A DNA stretch of 64,000 nt from an uncultured Tenacibaculum sp. (lineage in GTDB: Bacteria; Bacteroidota; Bacteroidia; Flavobacteriales; Flavobacteriaceae), in assembly GCF_947498805.1 (NCBI RefSeq), contig NZ_CANMLT010000006.1:1-64000 (forward strand). Direction: 5' to 3'. A program made the position numbers and the translations under genes. Below, piece by piece: positions 1-7,249 of this stretch (positions are counted from its first letter, which is position 1; the number at the start of each line of letters is the position of its first letter). Below the pieces are notes generated by a model, which made no database searches, was not told the origin of the DNA, and was given only the letters and a program-made list of their open reading frames with translations.

Positions 1-84
1 AGTTATCAGTTATCAGTTATCAGTTATCAGTTATCAGTTATCAGTTATCAGTTATCAGTTATCAGTTATCAGTTATCAGTTATC
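1..84. repeat. Heptamer tandem array, 12 perfect AGTTATC units
   Basis: Twelve uninterrupted copies of AGTTATC fill the left edge and probably continue outside the window. The opposite-strand form (GATAACT) appears in degenerate shape near 527-548, on the far side of the four-helix-bundle gene, so that gene sits between inverted versions of one heptamer. No coding content is seen in 85-125. Confidence 0.95.
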
Positions 85-125
85 TAAATGTATTCTTAAA
101 AAAGAGTTTATTAAAGTAATTATTC

Positions 126-488
126 TTAATTGTTCTTGATTCTCGTTGTTCTTAATATTGAAAATAGAATCTTTCCTATCTCATCGGCCTTATCAAACAA
201 ATTTTTAAAACTGATAATATCTAAATCACCGCTGTCTTTTAATAGTGATAACCAATATTTGGTTTCTAAACACTCTTTATATGCAATTGACATTTTTGAC
301 GAAAAATCTGCTTTTGAAATTGCTCCATTTGCCTCAACTATATTTGCTCCAACCGATGTTCCGCTTCTTAATAATTGTTTTGATAATATAAATTCTTTTT
401 TATCACTCATTAATCTCCTACTCAACTTTACTATTAACAAAGCAAAATCATAAGACTTATTTTGTAATGGATTATTCTCTAATTTCAT
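126..488 (-). CDS. Four-helix bundle protein (S23/IVP family)
   Basis: A 120-residue, all-helical, basic protein. It has the family hallmarks: a SYDFALLIVKLSRRL first helix, a central SKQLLRSGTSVGANIVEA segment (about residues 35-53) and an AYKECLETKYWLSLL third helix. The family was first met as a protein encoded by intervening sequences in 23S rRNA; most members, as here, are stand-alone chromosomal genes of unknown role, possibly nucleic-acid binding. The gene is flanked by inverted heptamer repeats. Start is the first ATG. Family is confident, function is unknown. Confidence 0.85.
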   Translation of the reverse strand: MKLENNPLQNKSYDFALLIVKLSRRLMSDKKEFILSKQLLRSGTSVGANIVEANGAISKADFSSKMSIAYKECLETKYWLSLLKDSGDLDIISFKNLFDKADEIGKILFSILRTTRIKNN

Positions 489-560
489 AGCTATTATTCT
501 TTATTTCTTTTACATTTTTATCATTGTCAACTGATTACTGATAATTATTCATTGAAAAAA

Positions 561-1115
561 TCAATTATTGATTTTTTTAGGATTCTGTTTTACAAAGGCC
601 GCCCAACCAGTGTAGTTCTTTCCTCCTACTTTGGTTCCTGAATTATAATAATGACAAACCGCTGCCGCTAAACCATCAGTTGCATCTAAATTCTTCGGAA
701 GTTCTTTTAGATTCAATAAAGATTTTAGCATTAAAGCTACTTGCTCTTTGCTAGAAGTTCCTTTTCCTGTAATCGCCATTTTTATTTTCTTAGGCGCGTA
801 TTCCGTAACTGGAATTTGTCTCGACAATCCTGCTGCCATGGCTACTCCTTGCGCACGACCCAATTTTAACATCGATTGTACATTTTTTCCATAAAACGGC
901 GCTTCTAAAGCAATTTCATCTGGATTATACGTATCAATCAATTCAATGGTTCTTTCAAAAATGATTTTTAGCTTTAAATAATGATCATCGTATTTTTTTA
1001 GAAGTAGCTCATTCATTTGAACAAATTCCATTTTTTTTCCAATGATCTTAATAATTCCAAACCCCATAATAGCGGTTCCTGGGTCAATACCTAATATGAT
1101 TTTTTCTGTCTTCAA
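561..1115 (-). CDS. ruvC: Crossover junction endodeoxyribonuclease RuvC
   Basis: RuvC cuts Holliday junctions during recombination, working as a dimer with RuvAB. The 184-residue protein has the RNase H-like fold with its acidic catalytic set visible: D11 in GIDPG, E71 in ALEAPFYG, and D144 and D147 in DATDGLAAA. The segment KNVQSMLKLGRAQG is typical of the family. Length is in the usual range. It is divergent from the downstream Bax-inhibitor-like gene. Confidence 0.97.
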   Translation of the reverse strand: MKTEKIILGIDPGTAIMGFGIIKIIGKKMEFVQMNELLLKKYDDHYLKLKIIFERTIELIDTYNPDEIALEAPFYGKNVQSMLKLGRAQGVAMAAGLSRQIPVTEYAPKKIKMAITGKGTSSKEQVALMLKSLLNLKELPKNLDATDGLAAAVCHYYNSGTKVGGKNYTGWAAFVKQNPKKINN

Positions 1116-1161
1116 ATTTTCGTACTTTGTACAAACACAAAACTAATCATTTAAATTGTTT

Positions 1162-1905
1162 ATGGGCGTTTTTGGTTTACGAACATCTAATCCGGCTTTT
1201 AACCGATACTTCTGGAAAAAATCGAGGTACTACTCAAAAATCAAAATGTCGATTGGAGGTATTTTACTAAAATCTCTTTGTATGCTCAGTTTGGTTGCTT
1301 TAACTGCAAGTTATACTTGGCATTTATTTTTTAGTGGTGTAAATACCAAATGGTATACGGCTATTGGTGGATTTATAGCCATTACTTGTAGCCTGTTTAT
1401 CTCCTTTAAACACAGTGCTGCTAAATATGTATTACCCATATATGCTTTGGCCAAAGGCTTTTTCTTAGGAGGCATTAGTGCTATTGCTCATCAACGTTTT
1501 CCAAATCTACCCTTTCAAGCTATTGGAGTAACCATTATTACTTTTTTTGTTATGCTTAGCTTATATAAATGGCGAGTAATTAAAGTTACCAAAGAATTTA
1601 GAGCCATTATTATTACAGCAACCATAAGTATTTTTATGTTTTATTTTATTGGGTGGATTTTATGGTTCTTAAAAATCGAGGTTCCGTATTTATGGGGTAC
1701 TTCTTGGTTTGCCATTGCTTTTAATGTGATTGCAGCTTTGGTTGCTTCGTTTAGCTTACTATTAGATTTTTATTATATCGACAAACAAGTTGGTCGTTAC
1801 CCTAAAGAACGTGAATGGCTAGCGACTTGGGGGTTATTAATTACCTTAATTTGGTTGTATGTAGAAGTGTTGCGTTTATTAAAGAAATTAGCCATTCGTT
1901 TTTAG
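1162..1905 (+). CDS. Bax inhibitor-1/YccA family membrane protein
   Basis: An integral membrane protein with about seven hydrophobic segments spread over 247 residues, after a short N-terminal FGLRTSNPAF stretch typical of the YccA-like bacterial branch of the Bax inhibitor-1 family. Eukaryotic relatives are calcium-leak channels; the bacterial role is not settled. I chose the ATG at 1162 because the only upstream in-frame option is a TTG two codons earlier. It is divergent from ruvC across a gap of under 50 bp. Confidence 0.85.
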   Translation: MGVFGLRTSNPAFNRYFWKKSRYYSKIKMSIGGILLKSLCMLSLVALTASYTWHLFFSGVNTKWYTAIGGFIAITCSLFISFKHSAAKYVLPIYALAKGFFLGGISAIAHQRFPNLPFQAIGVTIITFFVMLSLYKWRVIKVTKEFRAIIITATISIFMFYFIGWILWFLKIEVPYLWGTSWFAIAFNVIAALVASFSLLLDFYYIDKQVGRYPKEREWLATWGLLITLIWLYVEVLRLLKKLAIRF

Positions 1906-1952
1906 GTTTATTTTTTCTTGTTATATTTAAGACCAATTTAAAATTATAAGTT

Positions 1953-2162
1953 ATGAAAAAATTAGAAAACACATTAGACAAACTTGCTAAAAAATCTCTT
2001 ACGAAATCGCAACTTCTTAAAATAAATGGAGGAGATAAATGTGCAGAAACCACGTCAAGAGGCACTGAAAATATTATCGAAGGATGCCCGGACAATTCAG
2101 GAGGAGGAGTTGAAGGACCGGGTGTAAAAACTTCCAGAGGCACTGAAGTAGTTATTGATTAA
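1953..2162 (+). CDS. Short peptide precursor with double-glycine leader and two TSRGTE motifs
   Basis: A 69-residue peptide. The N-terminal half is a charged helix ending in LTKSQLLKINGG, like the double-glycine leaders cleaved by C39 peptidase-type exporters. The remainder is rich in Gly, Ser, Thr and acidic residues, has two Cys, and carries TSRGTE twice (about residues 40-45 and 60-65). The next gene ends in the related KTSRGTKVAV. No modifying enzyme or exporter gene is adjacent. A RiPP-like or signalling peptide is an inference; I do not recognise the family. A strong terminator follows at once, so it is probably transcribed alone. Confidence 0.6.
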   Translation: MKKLENTLDKLAKKSLTKSQLLKINGGDKCAETTSRGTENIIEGCPDNSGGGVEGPGVKTSRGTEVVID

Positions 2163-2172
2163 TAGAAAAAAT

Positions 2173-2210
2173 AAAAACACTCTAAAATATTTTAGAGTGT
2201 TTTTATTTTA
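2173..2210 (+). terminator. Rho-independent terminator after the 69-aa peptide gene
   Basis: A perfect AT-rich inverted repeat, AAAAACACTCTAAAAT paired with ATTTTAGAGTGTTTTT, running into a T-rich tail. It separates the first TSRGT gene from the second. Confidence 0.85.
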
Positions 2211-2227
2211 ATCTTATTCCACAAATA

Positions 2228-2245
2228 CCTGCTCTTGTTCCATTT
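2228..2245 (+). promoter_or_regulatory. Candidate shared upstream element (GCTCTTRTTCCATTT), copy 1
   Basis: GCTCTTGTTCCATTT here matches GCTCTTATTCCATTT at 6202-6216 with one difference. Each lies upstream of the first gene of a cluster next to the LytTR regulator. A -7-like TACTTTTC follows at 2293. Binding by the LytTR regulator is speculation. Confidence 0.3.
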
Positions 2246-2332
2246 ATTTTCATTCTTATTCATAAATTAATACCTAGCTGTTTTTTATTTACTACTTTTC
2301 GGTTGTCTAATCATTCAAAAAACAGTAATACT

Positions 2333-2779
2333 ATGAGTACACTAAAAAAAATTGACGGGATTACAGTAACAAAAGGAGCTACAAAAGCAGCCCCTGAAGA
2401 TTTTCCAGATAATAATTATTTAATTCCTCCCAAGAATGTTGTTTTCATCTATGATAGTCATGACACTTTAAGCGTATCTATTGATGTTGAAATTGATTCT
2501 AATTCAACTACTCCACCTACTTTAAATACTATTAATAATGAATTTAAATATATTCAATATTTTGTTGAATATGATTATCCGTATGAAAAACCTAAAAATG
2601 TAACTACTTGGACCCTGACAGGACAATTTAGTACCTTTCCTTCTCCATCTCCTATAGCTACTAATACTGTAGAAGTATTTACAAGAGATGAAAATAATGA
2701 CATTATTGGTGATACAGATGATCCAAAAACTTCAAGAGGAACTAAAGTAGCAGTTAAATCTGGAACTGGAGAAATTTAG
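2333..2779 (+). CDS. Hypothetical protein with C-terminal TSRGT motif
   Basis: A 148-residue protein without signal peptide or membrane segment. The middle (about 40-115) looks like a beta-rich domain with alternating polar and hydrophobic residues. The last 18 residues, beginning KTSRGTKVAV, resemble the C terminus of the 69-residue peptide two positions upstream (KTSRGTEVVID). The ATG at 2333 is preferred to an upstream TTG because a -7-like TACTTTTC box lies at 2293-2300. A terminator follows. I do not recognise a family. The shared tail suggests a common processing or recognition step for both products. Confidence 0.6.
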   Translation: MSTLKKIDGITVTKGATKAAPEDFPDNNYLIPPKNVVFIYDSHDTLSVSIDVEIDSNSTTPPTLNTINNEFKYIQYFVEYDYPYEKPKNVTTWTLTGQFSTFPSPSPIATNTVEVFTRDENNDIIGDTDDPKTSRGTKVAVKSGTGEI

Positions 2780-2790
2780 TTCTACAATTT

Positions 2791-2828
2791 AAAAAAACGC
2801 TTAACTTAAAGTTTAAGCGTTTTTTTTT
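2791..2828 (+). terminator. Rho-independent terminator
   Basis: Stem AAAAAACGCTTAA / TTTAAGCGTTTTTT around a short loop, with a run of nine T. It separates the TSRGT gene from the sensor kinase gene. Confidence 0.88.
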
Positions 2829-2858
2829 AATTTGCAATCTAATCACTGATTGTAAATT

Positions 2859-4634
2859 ATGAAATCTTTTCCTCTGTTCTTTTTAGCCTTTTTCATTTTA
2901 CATAACTTATTCTCTCAAACTAAATCAAAGGATGATTTATTAAAAATTGAGATTCAAAAAAAAATATCTCCTTTTTTAAAAAACTCTAACCTTTTAAAAG
3001 CTTCTAAATTCTATTTTGAGAAAAACTGGGATTCAACAATTGTATATACAGATAAAGTTTTAAATTTATCAAAAGGCAATTCTCATTTAAACAATTACAC
3101 ACATTTTTTTAGAGGACATAGTTTTAAAAATAAAAAGTTAAACAACGAGGCGGAAATTCAATTCAAACAAATCTCTAAAGACTTTGAATTCTACTATATT
3201 GTAAAAATGTACTTAGGAGAATTAGCTCTAATAAATAAAGACTACGAAAAAGCAATTTCAATTCTAAAGGAACTCACTAAACTATCTAATGAGAAATACT
3301 CTTATATTAAAAGAAAAAATATTCTTAATAACATAGGAATCTCCTATTTATTACTTAAAAACTTCAAAGATGCCGAAATCTATTTTAAAGAGAGTATTAA
3401 AAATGAAAAAGACACCATTGAATTAATCGGTAATTATATAAATATTGCTAATCTATATTACGAACGTTATATAGATAATATTGCCATCAAACACTTTAAC
3501 AGAGCTTATAATTTATCTAAAGCAGTTAAACTATTAAGCAATGTATCAAACACGTATGATTATCAGAAAAATAAAGATATTTTAACCGAAAAAGAAAGGA
3601 CTGCTTTTAATATGTCAGTAGTAGAAGAAAATCGCAAAGACTTTGAAAAAGCTTTGATGTATATGAAAGAAGCTCAACAATGGAAAGACTCTTTAAACGA
3701 CCAAAATAAAATTTATGCTGTTGCTCAAAAAGAAAAAGAATTTGCGGTACAACAAAAACAAAACGAGGTTGATATTTTACAGGTACAAAATGAATTGAAA
3801 GAAACCCAACGAAATATCTTTTTATATTCTGCTCTTGGATTGTTCATTCTATTGGGTATTGCAGTTTATTTTTATAGAGAAAAGGTAAAATCAAACAAAA
3901 TTATCGCTTCTCAAAAAGAAACTTTAGATGAACTCAACACAACCAAAGACAAACTTTTTTCTATTGTAAGTCATGATTTACGTTCTTCTGTAAATGCTTT
4001 AAAATCGAGTAACAAAGTACTTATTGATAATTTAGAGTCTAAAAACCTAACTGCCCTAGAAAACTTACTTCAAAAAAATAGTAGTATTGTAAATGGTGCC
4101 TATGGTTTGTTAGATAATCTTTTAAACTGGGCTTTACTACAAACCGAACAACAGTATTTTTATATAGATAAACATCGTTTGTTTATTATCGCAGAGCATG
4201 TGTCTTATAACTATCAGCCTTTACTATTAGAAAAAGAGTTGTCTTTTGAAAATACGGTTTCTAAAAAAGAGGTCATCTACGCCGATCAAGAGTCTCTTAA
4301 AATTGTATTGAGAAATTTGTTAGACAACGCCATTAAATTTTCTAAACCCAACGGGAGTATTAAAATATATTCTAGAAACTCTTCTGAAGATTATTGCGAT
4401 TTGGTTATTGAAGATACCGGATTAGGAATGAGCGAAGAAACCCGTTTAAAATTATTAGAAGATTCTGTTCTTTTAAATAAAAAGGAACATGAAGATGTGA
4501 TTGGAACTGGTTTAGGATTGCAATTATGTAAATCGATGATTAAAAAGAATCACGGAAAATTTGATATTGAGAGTGAATTAGGAAAAGGTACCAAAATGAT
4601 TGTATCTTTACCTAAAACACCTCTTAATGGATAA
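2859..4634 (+). CDS. TPR-containing membrane sensor histidine kinase
   Basis: A 591-residue kinase. Order: signal peptide (1-20), a TPR-like helical sensor (about 45-285), a coiled coil (about 285-318), one membrane helix (320-340), HisKA with phospho-acceptor H372 in SIVSHDLRSSVNAL, then HATPase_c with N-box LRNLLDNAIKF (about 484-494), DTGLG (519-523) and GTGLGL (549-554). The sensor lies in the periplasm. Its stop overlaps the ATG of the LytTR regulator by 8 nt, so the two are translationally coupled. The nearby TSRGT peptide genes make a peptide-sensing role plausible, but that is inference. Confidence 0.9.
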   Translation: MKSFPLFFLAFFILHNLFSQTKSKDDLLKIEIQKKISPFLKNSNLLKASKFYFEKNWDSTIVYTDKVLNLSKGNSHLNNYTHFFRGHSFKNKKLNNEAEIQFKQISKDFEFYYIVKMYLGELALINKDYEKAISILKELTKLSNEKYSYIKRKNILNNIGISYLLLKNFKDAEIYFKESIKNEKDTIELIGNYINIANLYYERYIDNIAIKHFNRAYNLSKAVKLLSNVSNTYDYQKNKDILTEKERTAFNMSVVEENRKDFEKALMYMKEAQQWKDSLNDQNKIYAVAQKEKEFAVQQKQNEVDILQVQNELKETQRNIFLYSALGLFILLGIAVYFYREKVKSNKIIASQKETLDELNTTKDKLFSIVSHDLRSSVNALKSSNKVLIDNLESKNLTALENLLQKNSSIVNGAYGLLDNLLNWALLQTEQQYFYIDKHRLFIIAEHVSYNYQPLLLEKELSFENTVSKKEVIYADQESLKIVLRNLLDNAIKFSKPNGSIKIYSRNSSEDYCDLVIEDTGLGMSEETRLKLLEDSVLLNKKEHEDVIGTGLGLQLCKSMIKKNHGKFDIESELGKGTKMIVSLPKTPLNG

Positions 4635-5373
4635 TGTAAATATTTTAATCATTGAGGACACTCCTCAAGAAAGCGATCGATTAGTTAAAGTACTTGCAGA
4701 CAATAACTATACGGTATCTGGGATTGCCCGTAATTTTAAAGATGCTTTGGCTTTATTTTATAAAGTAAAAGTAGATATTGTGATTATTGATATCTTCCTA
4801 GACGGAGTACCCGACGGAATTACCTTTGCAGAAACCATTAATACCGTACCAGAAGCTTCGAAACCTTTTGTGTTTTTAACTAGTAGTACCGATCGTAAAA
4901 TATTTGAACGCGCCAAGCTTACCCAACCTTTTAGCTTTTTAATGAAGCCTTTTAATGAGTTAGAGGTTTTGTATGCCATAGAAATGGCTGTGGAGAAGTT
5001 TTACGAGCAAGAAGATGTATTTATTACGGATGAAGAGGATACTGTTATTAGCAACGATTACCTATTTATTAAAAAAGGAAAATCCTTAAAAAAAGTACTA
5101 CTTTCTGACATTATTTATATTGAGGTAGAAGAAAAGTATTGCAATATTATTACCTCTAATGAGAAGTTTGTTATTTTAATTTCTTTGAAAAAGATTTTGC
5201 AGTTGTTGGACAATACCAAATTCTCTAGAACTCACAGAAACTTCATTGTAAACATTGAAAAGATTACCGAGATTGTTCCTACCGATAATTTAATTGTACT
5301 ACAAGAAAACCATACGGTAACCCTTAGCGAACGTTATAAAGATATCATCAAACGATTCCGTACTTTAAAGTAA
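4627..5373 (+). CDS. LytTR-family response regulator
   Basis: A 248-residue regulator: receiver domain (about 3-125) with acidic pair E10/D11, phospho-acceptor D55 in DIVIIDIFLDG and conserved lysine in FLMKPFNE; then a LytTR DNA-binding domain (about 145-248) with FIKKGKSLKKV, the DIIYIEVEEKYCNI strand and FSRTHRNFIVN. The ATG at 4627 lies inside the last codons of the kinase gene (8-nt overlap). Targets are unknown; LytTR proteins often act on nearby genes, and both flanking unknown clusters are candidates. Confidence 0.92.
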   Translation: MDNVNILIIEDTPQESDRLVKVLADNNYTVSGIARNFKDALALFYKVKVDIVIIDIFLDGVPDGITFAETINTVPEASKPFVFLTSSTDRKIFERAKLTQPFSFLMKPFNELEVLYAIEMAVEKFYEQEDVFITDEEDTVISNDYLFIKKGKSLKKVLLSDIIYIEVEEKYCNIITSNEKFVILISLKKILQLLDNTKFSRTHRNFIVNIEKITEIVPTDNLIVLQENHTVTLSERYKDIIKRFRTLK

Positions 5374-5379
5374 TACGTA

Positions 5380-6117
5380 CGTCATTGCGAGGAGGCACGA
5401 CGAAGCAATCTGCTCTTTGACTACTAAAAACAAACTCTGAACGCATATCTAAAAGATTACCTCACTCCTCCTTGTTGCATTCGTAATGACCTTATCTGTA
5501 AGTTCGAGTGGTTTTCCTGAATGCAACGAAGAAAAATTATATCGAGAACCATTCTTACTTTCTTTCTTCTCGATACTAAATTATATTCCGCCCCGCTTCC
5601 TATAATTTCACTCGGAGTGACATTGAAAACTAACTTGTCTTTGAAAAGATTACCGCACTCCACTTTGTTCCGTTCGTAATGACTCAGCACCGTCATAGCG
5701 AGGAGGTACGACGAAGCAATCTGCCTCTTGACTACTAAAAACAAACCCTAAACTCCTATTCAAAAGATTACTTCACTCTGCTTTGTTTCATTCGTAATGA
5801 CCTTATCTGTCAGTTCGAGTGATTTTTCTGAATACAGTGAAGGAAAAATTGTATCGAGAACCTTTTCTACTAAATCTCTTATCGATACTAAATTACAATG
5901 CGCCCCGCTTCCTATAATTTCACTCGGAGTGACATTGAAAACTAACTTGTCTTTGAAAAGATTACCGCACTCCACTTTGTTTCGTTCGTAATGACATAGC
6001 ACCGTCATTGCGAGAAGGCACGACGAAGCAATCTGTCTTTTGGCTACTAAAAACAAACCCTGAACGCATATCTAAAAGATTACTTCACCCCACTTGGTTT
6101 TGTTCGTAATGACGCTG
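5380..6117 (+). repeat. Tandem 311/312-bp intergenic repeat, two full units and a partial third
   Basis: Units begin at 5380, 5691 and 6003, each opening with CGTCATNGCGAGRAGG followed by YACGACGAAGCAATCTG and ending near TTCGTAATGAC. Units 1 and 2 are aligned end to end with scattered substitutions; unit 3 stops after about 115 bp. The opening block is of the REP-like type frequent between genes in flavobacterial chromosomes (from memory). Open frames on the minus strand inside it repeat with the unit and resemble spurious REP translations, so I do not call them genes. Confidence 0.9.
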
Positions 6118-6317
6118 TATTCTCATTATATATTAAATTCTCACAACTAATAACTAAACTACCATATTCCAACAATTCCCTTTTTTATGGAAAAGAAATC
6201 CGCTCTTATTCCATTTTAAACTTTTCACCTCCCATTCTACTGTAGTTTTACATCAGAAATAACAACCAATTATTATTTCTTTTAAAACACTATTAACCAA
6301 CCTAAACCTTAGAAATT
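6118..6317 (+). promoter_or_regulatory. Leader and promoter region of the 6318 gene cluster
   Basis: About 200 bp with no open frame of note. It holds GCTCTTATTCCATTT at 6202-6216, a near copy of the element at 2231-2245, and a weak -7-like TAGTTTTA at 6243-6250. The 70-bp AT-rich leader before the ATG is typical of Bacteroidota translation without a Shine-Dalgarno. Confidence 0.35.
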
Positions 6318-6728
6318 ATGTCAAATTCTATCAACATTACAAAGTGCGATAATCAATTAATTTTAGTTGCAGTAAACAACGACAACACAAACGAAACTGT
6401 TGAAATCTGTAACATCGTAAGTGGAAACAACAATACTGTAAACGTTACCATTGAAATCGAAGAAGGAACTTCTGCTGAAACAGTTAGATTAAATGGTCTT
6501 CAACAAGATTTATCAGGAACACATAAAATCCAAGTTCCAAAAGGAAACTACTCTTTAGTTTACTCAGGAATTAACTGGGGAGGACCATACAACTTCCAAT
6601 TCAGTGTAAATGGAGGACAGCCTTATCAGTTATTAAACAAAGCGGACAAACCTTTAAATGGAGCAATTTGGTCTTTAGGAAACTTAGATACTATTAAGTT
6701 TGACGTAAAAACTCCAGCAACTGTATAA
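6318..6728 (+). CDS. Hypothetical beta-rich leaderless protein
   Basis: A 136-residue protein with no signal peptide, membrane helix or Cys-rich motif beyond two N-terminal Cys. Regularly alternating strands (for example NTVNVTIEIEEG, HKIQVPKGNYSLVY, NFQFSVNGGQPYQLL) suggest an all-beta sandwich. First gene of a five-gene cluster on one strand (6318-9136), with 38 bp to the next gene. I do not recognise the family. Co-occurrence with the GH64/thaumatin-like gene downstream is the only hint of role. Confidence 0.7.
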   Translation: MSNSINITKCDNQLILVAVNNDNTNETVEICNIVSGNNNTVNVTIEIEEGTSAETVRLNGLQQDLSGTHKIQVPKGNYSLVYSGINWGGPYNFQFSVNGGQPYQLLNKADKPLNGAIWSLGNLDTIKFDVKTPATV

Positions 6729-6766
6729 TCAATAAAATACTAACCAAACTTTAAAACAAATTTATT

Positions 6767-7165
6767 ATGGCTACAAAAGCAAACACAACAACACAAACGG
6801 TTTATTTCAAAGGAACTATGGGAGAAGTCGCAAATCCTTTATCACCATTATTAACGTTCTCTCTTTTAATTCACCCAGAAGAAAATACAGTTGATGGAAC
6901 AGTAAAACTAACTATAAGCAATGGAGACGAGGAAGTATACTCTGGTCAAGTAACAGGAGTTACTCATGCTACTGGGCTTAATGACGTTGTTAGGTTGATC
7001 AGTATTAGAGGAAACTTTCCTCCACAAAACAAACTTAGCACAATAGTACTTCCTTTTGAAGCTCATATGGCTTTAAATTCAGATTGGAAAGGTTCAGGTG
7101 GAATCACTTTTAGAGGTAAAAACTATGAAAATCTTCCAATAAACGGAGATACTTTTAACCTATAA
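6767..7165 (+). CDS. DUF1842-like protein
   Basis: A 132-residue beta-rich protein with no signal peptide. The layout resembles what I remember of DUF1842: an opening TVYFKGTMGE, a strand PLLTFSLLIHPEENTVDGTVKLTI, then a closing SGGITFRGKNYENLPI. DUF1842 proteins have no known function, and this match is unverified. A strong hairpin follows at 7179, so it may form a transcript with the 6318 gene, with read-through to the rest. Confidence 0.6.
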   Translation: MATKANTTTQTVYFKGTMGEVANPLSPLLTFSLLIHPEENTVDGTVKLTISNGDEEVYSGQVTGVTHATGLNDVVRLISIRGNFPPQNKLSTIVLPFEAHMALNSDWKGSGGITFRGKNYENLPINGDTFNL

Positions 7166-7178
7166 ACTCAACTAAATC

Positions 7179-7211
7179 AATAAGCTCTTTGCTTATCACA
7201 AAGAGCTTATT
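7179..7211 (+). terminator. Perfect 13-bp hairpin between the second and third genes of the cluster
   Basis: AATAAGCTCTTTG and CAAAGAGCTTATT pair perfectly around CTTATCA. The following tract (TTCTCTC) is only modestly T-rich, so it could be a partial terminator, an RNA-stability hairpin or a processing site that sets different levels for genes before and after it. Confidence 0.65.
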
Positions 7212-7249
7212 TCTCTCAACTAATTTAACTAACCAAACTACTACATACT

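Noticed and set aside
1..84. CRISPR-type repeat
   Set aside because: Unit is 7 bp and contiguous with no spacers; a simple tandem repeat.
130..453. Open frame of 107 codons opposite the four-helix-bundle gene
   Set aside because: Shadow of the reverse strand; the minus-strand protein has clear family motifs.
5457..6056. Two similar open frames of 95 and 98 codons on the minus strand
   Set aside because: They repeat with the 311/312-bp unit, have the REP-like RQIASS/LLAMT translation typical of intergenic repeats, and differ as non-coding DNA would.
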